From: Acidobacteriota bacterium
Lineage (GTDB): Bacteria; Acidobacteriota; Vicinamibacteria; Vicinamibacterales; 2-12-FULL-66-21
Assembly (NCBI GenBank): GCA_013817065.1
Contig: JACDDJ010000382.1
Location: forward strand, 1-5,198
DNA: 5,198 nucleotides
Direction: 5' to 3'
This document shows positions 1 through 5,198 of the stretch, in pieces (position 1 is the first letter of the stretch; each line of letters begins with the position of its first letter). Below the pieces are notes generated by a model. That model made no database searches. It was given only the letters and a program-made list of their open reading frames with translations, and was not told the DNA's origin. The position numbers and the translations under genes were made by a program.

Positions 1-426
1 CATCATGAGGTTCTCAGGCTTCAAGTCCCGGTGCACGATTCCTGCGCTGTGGGCCTTGGCCAGGCCGTCGGCCACTTGAGTGGCGATCGCGAGGAGCTTG
101 CGGACAGGGAGCGGTCCGGACACGATCAGCTCTCTAACCGTCTTGCCGTCCACCAGATCCATGGCCATGTACGGCGCGGAATCGACCTCGCCGATGTCAT
201 GAACCGTGACGATATTGGGATGGTTCAGGGCGGAGGCGGCGCGCGCTTCCTGTTCGAAGCGGCGCAGTCGGTCTTTGTCGGATGAAAGCTCGCTCGGCAG
301 AACCTTGATGGCCACCTCGCGGCCAAGACGAGTGTCTCGCGCGCGGTAGACTTCGCCCATCCCGCCGGCGCCAAGGGGGGAAAGAATCTGGTACGGGCCG
401 AGGCGGCTGCCGGCGGGAATCGTCAT
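1..426 (-). CDS. Hanks-type serine/threonine protein kinase, N-terminal part (runs off left edge)
   Basis: This is the first 142 residues of a bacterial eukaryotic-like Ser/Thr kinase, which transfers the ATP gamma-phosphate to Ser/Thr of target proteins. Seen: glycine-rich loop GAGGMGEVY (residues 19-27), the ATP-anchoring lysine in VAIKVL (K41), the alpha-C glutamate in RFEQEAR (E60), a hinge at about 86-94 (YMAMDLVDG), and the catalytic loop HRDLKPEN (132-139) with catalytic Asp134. All key N-lobe residues are intact. The window ends just after the catalytic loop, so the DFG motif, the C-lobe and any membrane or sensor domain are not visible. The ATG at 426-424 is chosen because MTIPAGSRLGPYQI is the usual opening of these kinases; the frame stays open upstream but with no better start. 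No strong Shine-Dalgarno is visible. Third codon positions are very GC-rich. Family assignment is secure; the substrate is unknown. Confidence 0.95.
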   Translation of the reverse strand, partial: MTIPAGSRLGPYQILSPLGAGGMGEVYRARDTRLGREVAIKVLPSELSSDKDRLRRFEQEARAASALNHPNIVTVHDIGEVDSAPYMAMDLVDGKTVRELIVSGPLPVRKLLAIATQVADGLAKAHSAGIVHRDLKPENLMM

Positions 427-1144
427 CTCAGGCCAGCCAATCCTACTTCTGTCGGCGCCTTTCGTGCGCGACAATACCTCGATCGGCGTATAGCGCTGAA
501 CGCATTGGAGCTACTCGCCGTCCGGTGTGCAGCATGGGGCAGGCGCAGACGCCAACTTCCTCAACAGCCTCACTTTCCTCGTGTTCCCAGTAGTTGCGGG
601 GACCATCCTTATGTCAGCGGCAAGTAGCGTCGGGCCGGACGGGACCAGGAAGAAGTCATCGCATGAGCAGGTCGACCGGGTGGAAGAGAAGTTCCAGATT
701 GCTGGACTCGAGCTTCCCGGTGTGGCCGGAGCGCTGTACTTGTGGCGCAAGCTCGGATGGAAAGGCGCTGTCCTGATGATGCTGTTGGTCGGATGTCCCG
801 TGGGCCAGTACTCGGCACTCGCTACGCGGTGTACTCGGCGCTGCCAAGGACGGTGGGTGGGTTCGGATTGCAGTTCGAGTAAAGGAATGGTCGCTGGCGC
901 CTTTTTCGATGCGGCCCTGGCGAGAAATGTGTCGATCGCCGCACCTCACTGCGACAAGGCGGTCTTCACCGCCGGCGAAGTCGAGTTTCGCGGCAGCGTA
1001 TGGACCTTGCTGCGGGGTCTGCCCGATCTGTTGACGTTCCATGTTTTCGGCGCCTCATCAAATCGCCCGCCGACTTCGCTGCCGCTATGAACAGAAGCGA
1101 CAAGGCGGCGAAGCAGCCCCCATTATGTCCGCACGCAAGGTGGC
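427..1144. other. Gene-poor stretch between the kinase and the toxin gene
   Basis: About 700 bases between the kinase start and the vapC-like stop. I recognise no conserved protein in any frame. Most reading frames here give the Arg/Ser/Pro/Gln-rich text expected of out-of-frame GC-rich DNA. Two open frames deserve mention: a 187-codon plus-strand frame (527-1090) and a 60-codon minus-strand frame (966-1148) whose ATG overlaps the toxin stop codon. They overlap each other and both cannot be ordinary genes. The kinase promoter should lie near 430-520; a weak candidate on the minus strand is TTCAGC followed 18 bp later by TATTGT, which I do not consider convincing. No tRNA, CRISPR or clear terminator is seen. 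Confidence 0.5.
527..1090 (+). CDS. Hypothetical ORF, doubtful
   Basis: This is a 187-codon frame opening with GTG, divergent from the kinase, and I do not recognise the product. It has a hydrophobic N-terminal stretch (about residues 11-32), a charged segment (about 39-56), then a second hydrophobic stretch (about 62-90) containing LGWKGAVLMMLLVG. The C-terminal half is cysteine-containing and has no motif I can name. By hand count about 70 percent of codons end in G or C, above the local base composition but below the level in the kinase. No good Shine-Dalgarno precedes the GTG; an internal ATG at 611 has GGGG about nine bases upstream and would give 159 residues. It could be a small membrane protein, a decayed gene, or chance, which I think is most likely. 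Confidence 0.2.
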   Translation: MQHGAGADANFLNSLTFLVFPVVAGTILMSAASSVGPDGTRKKSSHEQVDRVEEKFQIAGLELPGVAGALYLWRKLGWKGAVLMMLLVGCPVGQYSALATRCTRRCQGRWVGSDCSSSKGMVAGAFFDAALARNVSIAAPHCDKAVFTAGEVEFRGSVWTLLRGLPDLLTFHVFGASSNRPPTSLPL

Positions 1145-1606
1145 TCATCTCGTCGGCCGAGCCCTGTTCAGCTCTCGTTCTTCTGGCCACACCCGGAGGC
1201 CAGCGTCCGAACCGGCCTTCGTGAGCTGTTGATCGAACGTCGCCAGGACCACGTCCTGCCCGATCGCGTCCTGCCACGTCATCGACGATGCTAACTGAAC
1301 AGCGTCGTAGCCACGAAGGCCATGACTCCATGCGAGAGCGTCGGCTCGAGATACCAACGCCTCGGTGACGAGAATCCTGACAAAGTCCGGCCACTCGCGC
1401 GCGAAGCGTCGCTGCGCGCGCCGTCCGCCTGCGTCATCGAGCACACCGAGGCGGACTGCCCGCGCGAACGCCGCGGCGACCTCCGCACGACTGATCATCG
1501 AGGTGGCCACCACACCGGCGTCGTCGACGAGCGCGATGATGTCCTTCGAGCCGGCCTCTGCGACGTAGCGCTTCACGATGGCGCTGGCATCCAGGTACAG
1601 GATCAC
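1145..1606 (-). CDS. VapC-like PIN-domain toxin ribonuclease
   Basis: This is a toxin of a type II toxin-antitoxin pair; PIN-domain toxins are Mg/Mn-dependent endoribonucleases that typically cut tRNA or rRNA and arrest growth until bound by antitoxin. Seen in 153 residues: the N-terminal strand and first acid in YLDASAIVKRY (D6), RAEVAAAF (E42), the third acid in YDAVQLA (D101), and the fourth in LATFDQQL (D125). The full acidic set is present, so the enzyme looks active. The start is GTG at 1606-1604, overlapping the antitoxin TGA as GTGA. The open frame extends 30 codons upstream, but that part lies inside the antitoxin gene and reads as non-PIN sequence. A GGAG lies about nine bases before the GTG. 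The four-base overlap implies translational coupling to the antitoxin. It is slightly longer than many VapC proteins, with an Arg-rich tail. The target RNA is unknown. Confidence 0.93.
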   Translation of the reverse strand: MILYLDASAIVKRYVAEAGSKDIIALVDDAGVVATSMISRAEVAAAFARAVRLGVLDDAGGRRAQRRFAREWPDFVRILVTEALVSRADALAWSHGLRGYDAVQLASSMTWQDAIGQDVVLATFDQQLTKAGSDAGLRVWPEERELNRARPTR

Positions 1607-1878
1607 CCTCGGTTCTCCACCAGAATGTCGGCAACGGTCGGCTTCTTTATCGTGCGTACGGTCGCTCCTCGACCGCCGAGGCGCCGGCCGCTCCACAGGA
1701 TGGAACCGGAGTCCTTCAGCGCGCCGAGGCGGTCGTCGACCGATCCAGTGTCAGGGACGAGCCGTGCCACGCGACGTCCATGTTCGGTCACTACAATCGT
1801 GGCCCCGTCCTTCACGTCGCGCACACACTGGCTCAGCCGGGCTTTGAGCTCGCGAATGCCAATGCTCTGTTCTCTCAT
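1603..1878 (-). CDS. Phd/YefM-family antitoxin of the VapC-like toxin
   Basis: This is a 91-residue antitoxin: a DNA-binding N-terminal domain with a flexible C-terminal tail that neutralises the toxin. Seen: the N-terminal pattern SIGIRELKARLSQCV (residues 5-19), then DGATIVVTEHGRRVARLVP (24-42), the hallmark strand-turn-strand of Phd/YefM proteins. A basic glycine-rich linker follows (about 64-79), and the tail ends VADILVENRG, the usual toxin-binding end. The ATG at 1878 is chosen over the in-frame GTG at 1887 because GAGGG lies eight bases upstream of the ATG, while the GTG would overlap that site. The stop overlaps the toxin GTG. Family knowledge says antitoxin alone or with toxin represses its own promoter; the inverted repeat just upstream fits that. 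It could also be labelled VapB by partner, but the fold is Phd-like. Confidence 0.92.
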   Translation of the reverse strand: MREQSIGIRELKARLSQCVRDVKDGATIVVTEHGRRVARLVPDTGSVDDRLGALKDSGSILWSGRRLGGRGATVRTIKKPTVADILVENRG

Positions 1879-1886
1879 ATCCGTCA

Positions 1887-1891
1887 CCCTC
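1887..1891 (-). promoter_or_regulatory. Ribosome binding site deciding the antitoxin start
   Basis: GAGGG on the minus strand lies eight bases upstream of the ATG at 1878. It overlaps the alternative in-frame GTG at 1887-1885, so it supports the ATG and a 91-residue antitoxin. Confidence 0.6.
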
Positions 1892-1899
1892 GTTTGAGT

Positions 1900-1919
1900 C
1901 TACATAATACAATATGTAG
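1900..1919 (-). promoter_or_regulatory. Probable operator/promoter of the toxin-antitoxin operon (perfect inverted repeat)
   Basis: The arms CTACATA and TATGTAG form a perfect 7-bp inverted repeat around a 6-bp spacer, 22 bases upstream of the antitoxin ATG. It lies in a sharply AT-rich patch (about 1899-1930) within GC-rich DNA. On the minus strand TATTAT (1909-1904) inside the repeat resembles a -10 box; no good -35 hexamer is seen at the expected distance. An operator overlapping the -10 is the normal arrangement for autorepressed Phd/YefM-type operons. The repeat is directly visible; the operator role is inferred. Confidence 0.6.
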
Positions 1920-2002
1920 TTTCTTTTGATTGGGGGGCTCGGACGGCTCGGAAAGCGTGCTGCAACTGGGACGCTTCCCGCCGGCTGCTGATATGTTGTG
2001 CG

Positions 2003-2115
2003 CAACCAAACCACCAGCGCGCCCACAGCCGCGTGGATCCCAATCGGAGCAGATTCGCGAGCATGAGTACTGCGGTCGCTAAAGACACCTTCTTGTGGAA
2101 ACGATGGTTTTCCAT
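2003..2115 (-). pseudogene. Possible frameshifted remnant of a small membrane protein
   Basis: An ATG at 2115 lies three bases after the hydrolase stop and opens a 71-codon frame beginning MENHRFHKKVSLATAVLMLANLL, whose first part is a plausible membrane segment. That frame then turns into Trp/Arg-rich text and ends inside the antitoxin operator. The neighbouring frame carries a second hydrophobic run, IGIHAAVGALVVWL (2044-2003). Joining the two by one frameshift near 2045 would give a short two-helix membrane protein. No Shine-Dalgarno is obvious and I recognise no family. It could be chance. Confidence 0.2.
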
Positions 2116-2118
2116 ATG

Positions 2119-2850
2119 TCACGGAAGCGAAGCGATCACCTTCAGTTCCTGAACCACGTCTCCAGGGTACTCTTGGGGAACGAAATGCCCGGCCCCGGCG
2201 ATTTCGACATAGCGCGCCGACGGAATGGCACGCGCGGTTCTTCTGCCAACCTGAGTCGAGAAGAACGGATCACGATTCCCCCAGATACCTGGCTGCTCGA
2301 GTCCGGCCCGATAGCGAGACCAGGGAAACTGTTTCTTGTTTGCGACCGCAGCCCACCACATCGTCGTGAGTCCCCACCTGCCCATCATCATTCTGAAGGC
2401 GAGGGAACCGAGGCCCGGAATTTTTGCGATCCTGAAAGGCACCGGGATAGGCGTGTCTGGAAACACGTTGGTCGCGATGAGCGTCAGGGTCTTGATGCGA
2501 TTTGGCGCGATGCTTGTGAGAGCGCAGGCAACTGGACCGCCAAAATCATGGCCGACGAGGTGCACCGACTCCAGTCCGTTCATGTGCATGAACCCGAGCA
2601 GGGAGGCTGCGTACTCCTGGGCGTGCATGAAGGACACTGGCTCGTCGGACTGACCGAAGACCGGCAAGTCAGGCACGATCACTCGGGCCGAGCTGCCGAG
2701 ACCAGCCGCAACGGCGCGCCATGTGTCACGCGACCCTGGAATTCCGTGAAGCAATAAAAAGATGGCCCCGCGTTCACCATAGACGTCGGCGCGGATTCGC
2801 CCCCTTCCGACTACGGTCTCCATCTGAACGGCAACAGCGCTGGGAAGCAT
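2119..2850 (-). CDS. Alpha/beta-fold hydrolase with Asp nucleophile (epoxide hydrolase/haloalkane dehalogenase-like), shortened
   Basis: This is a predicted soluble hydrolase of 243 residues. Seen: oxyanion-hole motif LLLHGIPGSRDTW (residues 32-44), VIVPDLPVFGQSD (57-69), the nucleophile elbow VGHDFGG with Asp102 (99-105), the catalytic acid in WGNRDPFF (Asp194), and the base in AGAGHF (His222). An aspartate nucleophile is typical of epoxide hydrolases, haloalkane and fluoroacetate dehalogenases, so C-O or C-halogen bond cleavage is likely; the substrate is unknown. The frame stays open upstream to 3246, but that part is sigma-factor remnant, so I start at the ATG at 2850; the ATG at 2823 is also possible, and neither has a clear Shine-Dalgarno. 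Asp102 to Asp194 spans only 92 residues, where relatives usually have about 130, with the loss around residues 178-189. A cap segment may be deleted, so activity is uncertain. Confidence 0.85.
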   Translation of the reverse strand: MLPSAVAVQMETVVGRGRIRADVYGERGAIFLLLHGIPGSRDTWRAVAAGLGSSARVIVPDLPVFGQSDEPVSFMHAQEYAASLLGFMHMNGLESVHLVGHDFGGPVACALTSIAPNRIKTLTLIATNVFPDTPIPVPFRIAKIPGLGSLAFRMMMGRWGLTTMWWAAVANKKQFPWSRYRAGLEQPGIWGNRDPFFSTQVGRRTARAIPSARYVEIAGAGHFVPQEYPGDVVQELKVIASLP

Positions 2851-2924
2851 GCTACTAAAACGTTTGCGGCGGGTGGGACGGATATTGAGTGGCCTATTCA
2901 GTTTGGCAGGCACGCGCGGAGGCG

Positions 2925-3403
2925 TCAGTCCAAGACGTCGTCCATGAGGCGGAACACTCGCTGGTGCAAAACGCCCGGCAGCTTCGTTGACGTGCAAATT
3001 TCGCAGCGTGCAAGCGAAGCAGACCATCAAATGCGCTCGAGCGATTGCCCTCATTTCAGGGCTTCCCTTGAGCGCCGCAGAAGAAGCGACAAATTCACGG
3101 TCCGCGGAGGCGCGCTCGCGCGCCGCCAGGAGGTCCAATTCACGCCATGGCTGTGGCGTCTGAGATGGTCCAGCGCGAGGTTGGTGACAACTCGGAACCA
3201 CCATGCCCGTATGTGCGCTGGGTACCAGGCCGGCATTCCGGCCCAACTAGACGCAGGGCCGTAAGCACGATCCACGAGGGTGCTGGCGGCATCCGTTCAT
3301 CAGTGCGCAGCGAGGTCACTGTTTCGAGCAGAAGGACCAGGCGATCGAGAGAACGCTCCCGCACTCCAAACCCGATCGTGAGTCCAGCCGCGGGCTGTCT
3401 CAT
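2925..3403 (-). pseudogene. Decayed ECF-type RNA polymerase sigma factor gene, multiple frameshifts
   Basis: Intact relatives bind core RNA polymerase and direct it to alternative promoters. Here the pieces lie in changing frames. An ATG at 3403 overlaps the sulfatase TGA (ATGA) and opens a frame with LDRLVLLLETVTSLRTDE. A second frame carries DAASTLVDRAYGPAS and then AWWFRVVTNLALDHLRR (about 3293-3157), the typical sigma region 2.3-2.4 signature. A third frame from about 3144 gives RELDLLAARE, then PEMRAIARAHLMVCFACTLRNL, resembling the run-up to region 4. From about 2972 the previous frame resumes with VLHQRVFRLMDDVLD and a stop at 2927-2925. The helix-turn-helix of region 4.2 is missing. 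The breaks lie near 3295, 3144-3156 and 2972-2979. The region 2 match is strong; the outer pieces are weaker. Sequencing indels are an alternative, but the flanking genes are unbroken. Confidence 0.62.
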
Positions 3404-5198
3404 CGAGAGGGTCGATCGCCACGCGCACCGGCCAGCATCCGGCGAATGTCGGCGATGTCGGCTGAGTAGCGCGAGGGCGGTGCAGCGCCGACAAAGCGCT
3501 GGAGGTACGGCCGCGCCTCGTCACGGCGCCCGGATTGCCAGAGCAGCATCCCCAGATTGAACAACGTGTCGTAGTCGGCTGAAGAGAGCTCGACAACTCG
3601 CTTCCAGGCGGTGATCGCGCGTGCAGGATCGCGGTTCACGTGTGTCGCTCCAAGAGCGGCCCATGCCGGTGCGAATGCTGGGTCAGCGTCAACGGCACGT
3701 TCGAACGCCTGGGCTGCTTGCGGCATGCGCCGGGCAGCGAGCTCCAGCAGCCCAAGGTTGTTCCAGATCGACGCCGCGCGCGGCGCTTTCGCAAGGGCCC
3801 GCCCGAACAGCACGCGTGAACGATCGCGGGCGCCCATTTCCGCATAGACGACGGCCAGAGTGTTCAGCGTATCAACGCTTGCGCCGTCGCCTGACAGCGG
3901 CTCGAGCACCGACGCCGCGCGCGTCGGCTCGCCGCTGGCAAGCAACGCGGCGCCCAGCCGTTCCTGCAGCTTGGGGTCCGACAGGCCTCGTCGGGCTGCC
4001 GCGCGCAGAAGGTTGACGGCTTCCGGAGCCTGACCGCTTTCTATGTAGACCGAGGCCAGCGCCAGGCACGCGGCCGTGAAGTCGGGACGTCGGTCGATTG
4101 CCTCTCGCAGAAGCGCCGCCGCCTCCGCGTGACGACCGTCGCCCACCAGGTGCAGCGCTGTCTGGAAGCGTCGGTCCACGTCAACGAGGCGCTTCGGATC
4201 ATCCGCTTCCGTATGCTGCCCCTTGCGCGTCGGCGCGCTCGACGCCGTGTATCCAAGCGATCGGAGTCTGGCCGCGGCGTCGGGGTCCAGTTCGCGTGCG
4301 GCGGTCGGGACCTCAGCGCTCTTCCAGCCCTCGAGCCGGCGCGCGAGGGCGGTGGTGCGATCGGGCTCTTCCGCCGCACGGTTCGCCTGCTCACCGGGAT
4401 CCCGCGACAGATCGAACAGTTCGGGAATCGGCAGGTCTATGTACTTCCAGTCATCGGACACGATCCCCGTCAGCGGCGCCCAGTTCCGGGTGAGGTGTGC
4501 GTCGAGGGCCTCAAAATAGATCGCCTCGTTGCCAGGGGCCTCACCCCGGATCGACGGAAGGAGAGATCGCCCATCGAGCCCCGCGGACGGCTCGATGCCC
4601 ACCAGGTCGGCAATCGTGGGGAGAAGATCCGCCTGTGCGGCCAGGCCGGTTACGGTCGCCGGCTGCAGGCCCGGCCCGCTCATGATCAGCGGAATGCGGA
4701 TCGTGGATTCGTAGGCGAACAGGCCGTGCGTCTCCTCACCGTGATCGCCCAACCCTTCGCCATGGTCCGAGAGCGCGACGATGAGCGTACGTGTGAGGAG
4801 GCCCGCCTTCCTGAGCTCTTCGAGGAACGATCCCAGCTCCGCGTCAGCGAACGCGACCTCGTTGTCGTAGGCCGAATCGACGATGGTGCGCGGCGCGCGG
4901 TAGGGCGTGTGTGGATCGAACAGGTGTACCCAGGCAAACCAGGGAGAGCCGCCTTGCGTTATGTCAGGCCGGACCAGCCAGTCGGCGGCGGCTCGAAGGA
5001 CGCGGTCCGCGGATCGCTCCACGAAGCCGAAGGTTACCGCCCCCTGCTCAGTGCCGACGCGGTCGTCGTACACGTCGAAGCCTCGACCCAGCCCGAATCG
5101 CGCGTCGAGCACGAATGACCCCACGAACGCGCCGGTTCGATACCCGGAGCGGCCGAGCAGTTCGGCCAGCGTAGTGACGCTCGCGCCGAGCTCCGAAC
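3400..5198 (-). CDS. Sulfatase-like hydrolase with C-terminal TPR array (5' end beyond right edge)
   Basis: The C-terminal 598 residues of a sulfatase/alkaline-phosphatase-superfamily enzyme fused to tetratricopeptide repeats. Numbering from the first whole codon in the window: TLAELLGRSGYRTGAFVG (9-26), FDPHTPYRAP (93-102), the metal-site motif SDHGEGLGDHGEETHG (143-158), GRSLLPSIRG (209-218), ELFDLSRDPGEQAN (259-272) and RLRSLGY (310-316). About seven TPRs follow (342-573), such as WNNLGLLELAARRMPQAAQAFERAV, then a short tail. The frame is open to the window edge, so the GTG at 5124 is not the real start. The N-terminus with the nucleophile and other metal ligands is not visible; related acidobacterial proteins often have Thr or Ser there instead of the formylglycine Cys, so sulfatase activity should not be assumed. 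TPRs suggest protein binding. Many relatives are exported, which cannot be checked here. Confidence 0.93.
   Translation of the reverse strand, partial: SELGASVTTLAELLGRSGYRTGAFVGSFVLDARFGLGRGFDVYDDRVGTEQGAVTFGFVERSADRVLRAAADWLVRPDITQGGSPWFAWVHLFDPHTPYRAPRTIVDSAYDNEVAFADAELGSFLEELRKAGLLTRTLIVALSDHGEGLGDHGEETHGLFAYESTIRIPLIMSGPGLQPATVTGLAAQADLLPTIADLVGIEPSAGLDGRSLLPSIRGEAPGNEAIYFEALDAHLTRNWAPLTGIVSDDWKYIDLPIPELFDLSRDPGEQANRAAEEPDRTTALARRLEGWKSAEVPTAARELDPDAAARLRSLGYTASSAPTRKGQHTEADDPKRLVDVDRRFQTALHLVGDGRHAEAAALLREAIDRRPDFTAACLALASVYIESGQAPEAVNLLRAAARRGLSDPKLQERLGAALLASGEPTRAASVLEPLSGDGASVDTLNTLAVVYAEMGARDRSRVLFGRALAKAPRAASIWNNLGLLELAARRMPQAAQAFERAVDADPAFAPAWAALGATHVNRDPARAITAWKRVVELSSADYDTLFNLGMLLWQSGRRDEARPYLQRFVGAAPPSRYSADIADIRRMLAGARGDRPSR

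Noticed and set aside
656..1042. Minus-strand 128-codon frame in the gene-poor stretch
   Set aside because: Its composition (Arg, Ser, Thr, Pro, Gln, His) is typical of out-of-frame GC-rich DNA, and there is no ribosome binding site or motif.
1607..1696. Upstream extension of the toxin to an ATG at 1696
   Set aside because: The extra 30 residues lie inside the antitoxin gene and do not resemble a PIN-domain N-terminus. The GTG overlapping the antitoxin stop, preceded by GGAG, is the normal arrangement.
1322..1897. Plus-strand open frame of 191 codons
   Set aside because: It is opposite the toxin and antitoxin genes and runs through their start-stop overlap. It is a shadow of GC-rich coding sequence.
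2095..2757. Plus-strand open frame of 220 codons
   Set aside because: It is antisense to the hydrolase gene, which shows a full catalytic triad. The plus-strand text is His/Arg/Pro-rich with no motif.
3385..3397. CAGCC-GCG-GGCTG hairpin just after the sulfatase stop, considered as a terminator
   Set aside because: The stem is only five base pairs, there is no T-run on the minus strand, and it lies inside the sigma remnant.
4129..5118. Plus-strand open frame of 329 codons
   Set aside because: It lies wholly opposite the sulfatase domain, whose motifs are unmistakable on the minus strand. Long antisense frames are common opposite GC-rich genes, and the translation shows no known domain.
1..5198. 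CRISPR array, insertion sequence, tRNA or rRNA
   Set aside because: No regularly spaced repeats, transposase motifs, terminal inverted repeats flanking a gene, cloverleaf sequence or rRNA core sequence was seen on either strand.

Overview
The window is GC-rich, and every gene I can identify lies on the minus strand, so it is transcribed from right to left. The sequence style suggests an Acidobacteriota genome, possibly Vicinamibacteria. Three things point that way: a Hanks-type kinase with the N-terminus typical of that phylum, a sulfatase-like enzyme joined to a C-terminal TPR array, and high GC at third codon positions. This is inference from family resemblance, not from a marker gene.

In transcription order: (1) 5198-3400, the 3' part of a sulfatase/alkaline-phosphatase-superfamily protein with about seven TPRs; its start lies beyond the right edge. 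(2) 3403-2925, what looks like a decayed ECF sigma-factor gene. Its first ATG overlaps the sulfatase stop as ATGA, and recognisable sigma pieces then appear in successive different frames. (3) 2850-2119, an alpha/beta hydrolase with a complete Asp-Asp-His triad but an unusually short segment before the acid residue. (4) 2115-about 2000, hydrophobic scraps in two frames, perhaps a broken membrane-protein gene. (5) 1919-1145, a compact type II toxin-antitoxin operon (Phd/YefM-like antitoxin, then a VapC-like PIN RNase). The antitoxin stop and toxin start overlap, and a perfect inverted repeat in an AT-rich patch is the probable operator/promoter. (6) 1144-427, about 700 bp with no recognisable gene. 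(7) 426-1, the N-terminal 142 residues of a Ser/Thr protein kinase that runs off the left edge.

The genes do not form one pathway. The sulfatase and the sigma remnant were probably once translationally coupled. The toxin-antitoxin pair has its own control region and sits among broken or unrecognisable DNA, which fits a later arrival in a decaying stretch between conserved genes. I see no CRISPR array, insertion sequence, tRNA or rRNA, and nothing that clearly amounts to a new multi-gene system. The most unusual items are the multiply frameshifted sigma gene, its chance in-frame fusion to the hydrolase, and the shortened hydrolase.
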